Shown here: positions 21,105 to 23,812 of the stretch, one piece after another
How positions within the stretch are numbered: position 1 is the first letter of the stretch
Layout of the letters: every line of letters starts with the position of its first letter
Virus record (IMG/VR): IMGVR_UViG_3300044816_000005
Coordinates: 1 to 23,812 of that record
Strand: one strand, 5' to 3'
From: a virus
DNA: 23,812 nucleotides
The notes under the pieces: model-generated
The model's input: only the letters and a program-made list of their open reading frames with translations
Databases searched by the model: none
What the model was told of the DNA's origin: nothing
Program-made: the position numbers and the translations under genes

Positions 21105-22043
21105 TCAAGCACCTTTGCGTGACGACACGCCGATCAGCTTGGCAGCGGCTCGCTTGCGTGCCATCGCATCCTCACGCTCGATCAGGTCGAGCACGTCGCC
21201 CACGCGGTACATCGGACGTCCTCTGGTGTCGTGCTTGGTGGGCGGCAGCCAGCCGCGCTCCTTCCACTTGCGGATGCGCTCCTCCGTCATGGGCTGGTCG
21301 AGCGAGGTGAGGGCGGTGGCGATGGTGGCAGGGCTGGCCACCACGTTGCGTGAGTCGCGGATCAGCTGATCGACGCGGCCGTCCACGTGGTAGATCTGCT
21401 TGCATCCACGCGTTGAGCAGCTGTGCCATTCCTCGCCTCGCGCGACGTACATTGCCCGACGACAGTCATCGCAGGGCCCGAGGTAGATCGGGATCGGTGG
21501 CAGATCGGTGACCTCGAGCAACTCGGCGTACAAACCGGCGAATGCTGCAGCGCATGCCGAGGCTTGCGGGCTGAGCCTGATCGCATCGACGTGCCGGGCC
21601 AGCCATCCGCACAGCGCCGCGGTGCTGCTTGGCACGACGAGCTGGCCACGCCGCCGAATCCACCGGCACGTGTCGTGATCGCACTCCCGATCGCCGCACC
21701 GAGCACCGAGCAGGATCGGGTGCCGGTCGTCGAGCCGGATACCTCGGTGATCGGCTGTGTCGCGCACCCAGGTCGTGATCACGTTGCGCGCCTCGTGCAG
21801 CAGCGCGAATACCTCGGGTCGATACGCCAGCGGCCGGACCTTGCCCTTGGTTGACGATCCGCCATCTCCCTGGCTCACGATCGTGTCCTGCCTGCAGGCG
21901 GTGTCCTCGACCTCTGCGAGCCGTCCGGGCAGGTCTGTGAGCGTGCGGCGCAGCTGGTCGGTGCAGTCCTTGCACAGGAACTCATCGCCGAGCGGCCGGC
22001 CGCAATCGCATCGGCGCCGGGCCGCGTGTTTCGATCGGCTCAT
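21105..22043 (-). CDS. Zinc-finger and helix-turn-helix protein, regulator candidate (312 aa)
   Basis: ATG at 22041-22043 overlaps the previous stop (ATGA) with GGAG about 10 nt upstream; the longer frame reading covers the previous gene. Residues 12-27 hold a Cys-rich knuckle (CDCGRPLGDEFLCKDC). More Cys/His groups follow in the middle (GARCGDRECDHDTCRW, later CDDCRRAMYVARGEEWHSC). Near the C-terminus (about residues 235-295) a MerR/excisionase-like helix-turn-helix is visible: TALTSLDQPMTEERIRKWKE, then RGWLPPTK and RPMYRVGDVLDLIERED. Such multi-domain proteins are common upstream of actinophage terminase genes and are usually called HTH DNA-binding proteins. Control of the late operon is a reasonable inference. 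Confidence 0.8.
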   Translation of the reverse strand: MSRSKHAARRRCDCGRPLGDEFLCKDCTDQLRRTLTDLPGRLAEVEDTACRQDTIVSQGDGGSSTKGKVRPLAYRPEVFALLHEARNVITTWVRDTADHRGIRLDDRHPILLGARCGDRECDHDTCRWIRRRGQLVVPSSTAALCGWLARHVDAIRLSPQASACAAAFAGLYAELLEVTDLPPIPIYLGPCDDCRRAMYVARGEEWHSCSTRGCKQIYHVDGRVDQLIRDSRNVVASPATIATALTSLDQPMTEERIRKWKERGWLPPTKHDTRGRPMYRVGDVLDLIEREDAMARKRAAAKLIGVSSRKGA

Positions 22044-22267
22044 CGTGGGGTGACTCCAAGTCCGTTGTCGCAGTTGAGGCAGAACACGCAGTTGGACGCC
22101 TCGCTGTACTCGGTGTTGAGCCGGATCGGATGCACGCGAGCGAGCGGCTGCTTGCACCATCGGCACGGCCAGCTCGCGATCATCGGCGACGACAGGCTCA
22201 GCCGGCCGAACTCGTCGCGAGCCGGAACGGCTGGCTCGAGGTCGCTCACGTCGTCGTCACTTGCCAT
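22040..22267 (-). CDS. Small zinc-ribbon-like protein (75 aa)
   Basis: ATG at 22265-22267 with GAGGGTGG just upstream. The N-terminus is acidic (MASDDDVSDLEPAVPARDEF). Two Cys pairs, Cys35/Cys38 (CRWC) and Cys60/Cys63 with Cys66 (CVFCLNC), are 22 residues apart, a zinc-ribbon spacing. No family is recognised. It overlaps the gene before by 11 nt and the regulator gene after it by 4 nt (ATGA), so it is made as part of a coupled set of small cysteine-rich proteins. A nucleic-acid or protein-contact role is only inferred. Confidence 0.7.
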   Translation of the reverse strand: MASDDDVSDLEPAVPARDEFGRLSLSSPMIASWPCRWCKQPLARVHPIRLNTEYSEASNCVFCLNCDNGLGVTPR

Positions 22268-22406
22268 GCTGACCACCCTCTTCCCGGCGTGCCCGGTGGC
22301 ATCTTGGGCACGTAATCGACCCGTCATGCTCGGAATGCAGGGCGTTGAGATCCCAGACGCCGCCGCAATCGGTGCAGTTGGCCGGCATCTCGATTTGGTC
22401 GCTCAT
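22257..22406 (-). CDS. 49-aa zinc-finger protein
   Basis: ATG at 22404-22406 overlaps the stop of the upstream 74-aa gene (ATGA). The product has two CxxC pairs, Cys11/Cys14 (CTDC) and Cys33/Cys36 (CPRC), with a WDLNALHSEHDGSIT loop between them, a compact zinc-ribbon. It is shorter than usual gene-finder cut-offs. A different frame in the same place is rejected because it lacks the cysteine pattern and coupling. The 3' end encodes GGQHGK in the repeat shared with the upstream gene. No specific function can be given. Confidence 0.65.
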   Translation of the reverse strand: MSDQIEMPANCTDCGGVWDLNALHSEHDGSITCPRCHRARREEGGQHGK

Positions 22407-22441
22407 CGGGTACCACCGTCCGGGTTGCCATGCTGACCACC
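22261..22441. repeat. 17-bp perfect direct repeat at two gene junctions
   Basis: TTGCCATGCTGACCACC occurs at 22261-22277 and again at 22425-22441, 164 bp apart. The first copy holds the ATG of the 75-aa gene and the end of the 49-aa gene; the second lies in the end of the 74-aa gene. In the two genes it encodes the same GGQHG peptide. It looks like a local duplication of a gene end or start. Confidence 0.8.
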
Positions 22442-22627
22442 ACGAGGGGTAAAGGCGACGGACTCTTCGTATACGTCCACGACATGCTCAGGGTGAGATG
22501 CACCCAGGGCAGCCCAGCCACAGCCGCAGCCCCTAATATCCTTGCGCCAGTGGTAGATGAGGGTAGCCACCAGCACCTCACGGTTGTACGGCCCTGGCGT
22601 CACCTCGCCGCTCTCGATGTCGCTCAC
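22403..22627 (-). CDS. 74-aa hypothetical phage protein with CGC motif
   Basis: GTG at 22625-22627 overlaps the stop of the resolvase gene (GTGA). The protein begins MSDIESGEVTPGPYNREVLV, then has an aromatic-basic stretch (ATLIYHWRKDIRGCGCGWAA) with Cys34 and Cys36, and LGASHPEHVVDVYEESVAF. The combination of a Cys-X-Cys with a following Ser-His-x-x-His suggests metal binding, and I recall similar small proteins in actinophage genomes without a function. The C-terminal GGQHG lies in the direct repeat shared with the next gene. It is part of the coupled run. Confidence 0.7.
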   Translation of the reverse strand: MSDIESGEVTPGPYNREVLVATLIYHWRKDIRGCGCGWAALGASHPEHVVDVYEESVAFTPRGGQHGNPDGGTR

Positions 22628-23187
22628 GTGGCCACCTCGACCGCGGCACTGCGCACGGGCCACTTGACCCCGTCGAGCGCTGATCGGTGCTGTGCGGGCA
22701 GCACGGCGATCGGGTGGCCCAGGTGAGCCATGCCCATCGCGTACAGCACCGCGGCGTCGGCCTCGTTGTTGTTGGTGACCATGATCGGCAACCGCTGCAC
22801 GACGGCGATGAGCACCGAGTCCTTGTCGGCGTTGCCCTTGCCGGTCGCGTACTTCTTGAGCTGGCTGGTGATCACGATGGCCACCGGCACACCGACATCG
22901 AGCAGGCGATCGCGGATCATCCAATGCAGGCCTGCGCGATCGGTCGACTTGCCGGTGTTGCTCGAGTACGCGGGTGCTTCGATCACTGCGAGGTCGGCCA
23001 TCATCTCGACGCAGTAGCCGGTGATCTGCGCCGTGATCTCACGGAGCCGCATCAGGTCATGCAGCGGCGTCCCGTCCTTGCCGGGCGCCTTGCTCGTGAA
23101 CGTGCTGCAGCCGAACGATGAGGCGACGCCCGTCGCGGTCAGGCTCGGATCAATCCCGATCACTCGGAGCTCAGAAGGGGCATTCAT
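22624..23187 (-). CDS. RuvC-like Holliday junction resolvase (187 aa)
   Basis: ATG at 23185-23187 is chosen because it starts the RuvC fold directly; the frame is open much further into the upstream gene without protein-like content. Asp13 lies in VIGIDPSLTATGVA, Glu70 in DLAVIEAPAYSSNTGKS, and Glu142/Asp144 in NNNEADAAVLYAMG, matching the acidic residues of RuvC. The basic strand TSQLKKYATGKGNADKDSV is also typical of the family. It would cut branched DNA during phage replication or recombination, and such enzymes can clear branches before packaging. The ribosome site is weak and the start overlaps the upstream gene by 17 nt. It ends within the next gene (GTGA). Confidence 0.85.
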   Translation of the reverse strand: MNAPSELRVIGIDPSLTATGVASSFGCSTFTSKAPGKDGTPLHDLMRLREITAQITGYCVEMMADLAVIEAPAYSSNTGKSTDRAGLHWMIRDRLLDVGVPVAIVITSQLKKYATGKGNADKDSVLIAVVQRLPIMVTNNNEADAAVLYAMGMAHLGHPIAVLPAQHRSALDGVKWPVRSAAVEVAT

Positions 23188-23596
23188 CAGGGGTGGCGCC
23201 TTTCTCGATGTTCGGATTAATGACTTTGCTGTCGGCTGTTTGCGATTCATTGAATTGCGTATCGCAGCGATGCAACGCGAGCACGTCCGCTTTAGGGCTG
23301 CTGCCCGCCGGACTGCCGAGGATGCGGTGCGAGTCGCGGAAATCGATCTCGTAATGGTCGAATAGCCATTCGAGCGAGAATGTCGGCTGACCATTGAATA
23401 GCGCAGCCACTTCACCCATCGGCGTCAATGGCGTGAGGTCGCACGCGGTCGGCATCCCGCCGAGGTCGGCGTCCAGGCCGACCATGACGGGCCGCTGGCA
23501 CCGCCGGCAGATCCGCCCTCGCGCCTTGCGGGAGACGCCATCGGCGTTCCACTGGCCTTTGGCCTCGAGGATGCTCTTGAGCCGCTGGTCGATCAT
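23171..23596 (-). CDS. 141-aa hypothetical protein with CxxC motif
   Basis: ATG at 23594-23596 overlaps the stop of the upstream gene (ATGA). The N-terminus is helical and basic (MIDQRLKSILEAKGQWNADG), followed by Cys30/Cys33 (ICRRCQRPVMVGLD) and a segment with GGMPTACDLTPLTPMGEVAA. Later come FSLEWLFDHYEIDF and a polar C-terminal region with little structure. I recall similar phage proteins with a single Cys knuckle but no function. Its end overlaps the resolvase start by 17 nt. No specific call is made. Confidence 0.7.
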   Translation of the reverse strand: MIDQRLKSILEAKGQWNADGVSRKARGRICRRCQRPVMVGLDADLGGMPTACDLTPLTPMGEVAALFNGQPTFSLEWLFDHYEIDFRDSHRILGSPAGSSPKADVLALHRCDTQFNESQTADSKVINPNIEKGATPDECPF

Positions 23597-23808
23597 GCCC
23601 GCCGCCGGACGATCTCGCCGGTGCGCTTGTTGACGAGATTGCCATCGCGCCAGGTCAGGTCAGTCTCATCGACCTCGCCCGGTGCGAGGTGCTCATTTTC
23701 GGTGTTCGCCGCACCGGCTCCATCGGGCTCCGACCTCGCCCCGCCGGACCCTACTACGTAGGGGTCCGGGCGAGGTGGGCGAGCGACGTAGCTGACCCGA
23801 CTTGGCAC
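23593..23808 (-). CDS. 71-aa hypothetical protein at the right edge (possibly longer)
   Basis: GTG at 23806-23808 is the first start seen, but the frame stays open to the window edge, so the real start may lie beyond it. The visible protein is low in complexity at first (Pro/Gly/Arg/Ala-rich) and ends with a more regular segment, VDETDLTWRDGNLVNKRTGE, then IVRRRA. No family is recognised. Its stop overlaps the next gene's start as ATGA, supporting that it is a translated gene. A 6-bp-arm palindrome lies inside it near 23750. Confidence 0.55.
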   Translation of the reverse strand: MPSRVSYVARPPRPDPYVVGSGGARSEPDGAGAANTENEHLAPGEVDETDLTWRDGNLVNKRTGEIVRRRA

Positions 23809-23812
23809 ATCG

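Noticed and set aside
22324-22581. Minus-strand frame ending MATRTVVPDERPNRDAG
   Set aside because: It competes with the coupled 74-aa and 49-aa genes, which have ATGA/GTGA junctions and cysteine motifs; this frame has neither.
23747-23767. Palindrome CCCTAC-TAC-GTAGGG
   Set aside because: It lies within a reading frame at the window edge, has short arms and no T-run or promoter context.
1-23812. CRISPR arrays, tRNA genes, insertion sequences, integrase or att sites
   Set aside because: I looked for regular repeats, cloverleaf arms, transposase motifs and recombinase motifs and found none.

Overview
The window reads as the late-gene half of a temperate or virulent siphovirus of the HK97 type, probably infecting a high-GC actinobacterium. 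The base composition is GC-rich by eye, several genes start with GTG, and the gene order and protein styles (HNH gene beside a P27-type small terminase, Terminase_1-type large subunit, HK97 portal, protease and capsid, actinophage-style frameshifted tail chaperone) are those of actinophages. No integrase, att site, bacterial flank, tRNA or CRISPR is visible, so prophage versus free phage cannot be decided here, and the host genus cannot be named.

Almost everything is transcribed on the minus strand, from the right end to the left. At the far right (23812 to about 21105) lie small, tightly coupled genes: two unrecognised proteins, a RuvC-like resolvase, three small cysteine-containing proteins, and a zinc-finger plus helix-turn-helix regulator candidate. 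A strong hairpin (20996-21025) separates them from the packaging module: an HNH endonuclease, a non-coding cos-like region full of repeats, and the small and large terminase subunits. Next come a 73-aa protein, portal, a capsid decoration or fibre protein, prohead protease, major capsid protein, a small acidic protein, head-tail adaptor, stopper, HK97 gp10-like protein and tail terminator. The major tail protein carries an N-terminal IPT/TIG-like domain. It is followed by tail chaperones made by a -1 frameshift at a GGGAAAA slip site, a 1428-aa tape measure protein, and distal tail and minor tail/fibre proteins down to 1357.

Three places break the standard plan. (1) A free-standing HNH homing-type endonuclease gene, with about 190 nt of strongly foldable non-coding leader, sits between the adaptor and stopper genes (12422-13041). 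(2) A single plus-strand gene (571-1155) sits between the tail genes and the presumed lysis/membrane genes. It looks like a moron (an accessory phage gene inserted in its own orientation), with a divergent control region on one side and a possible truncated start of an older gene on the other. (3) Long hairpins follow the decoration protein gene and the major capsid gene, where they could set the dosage of head proteins.

The left end (1-481) holds two overlapping small membrane-protein genes that are probably the start of the lysis region, the first truncated by the window edge. Functions are assigned from sequence reading only; no database search was run.
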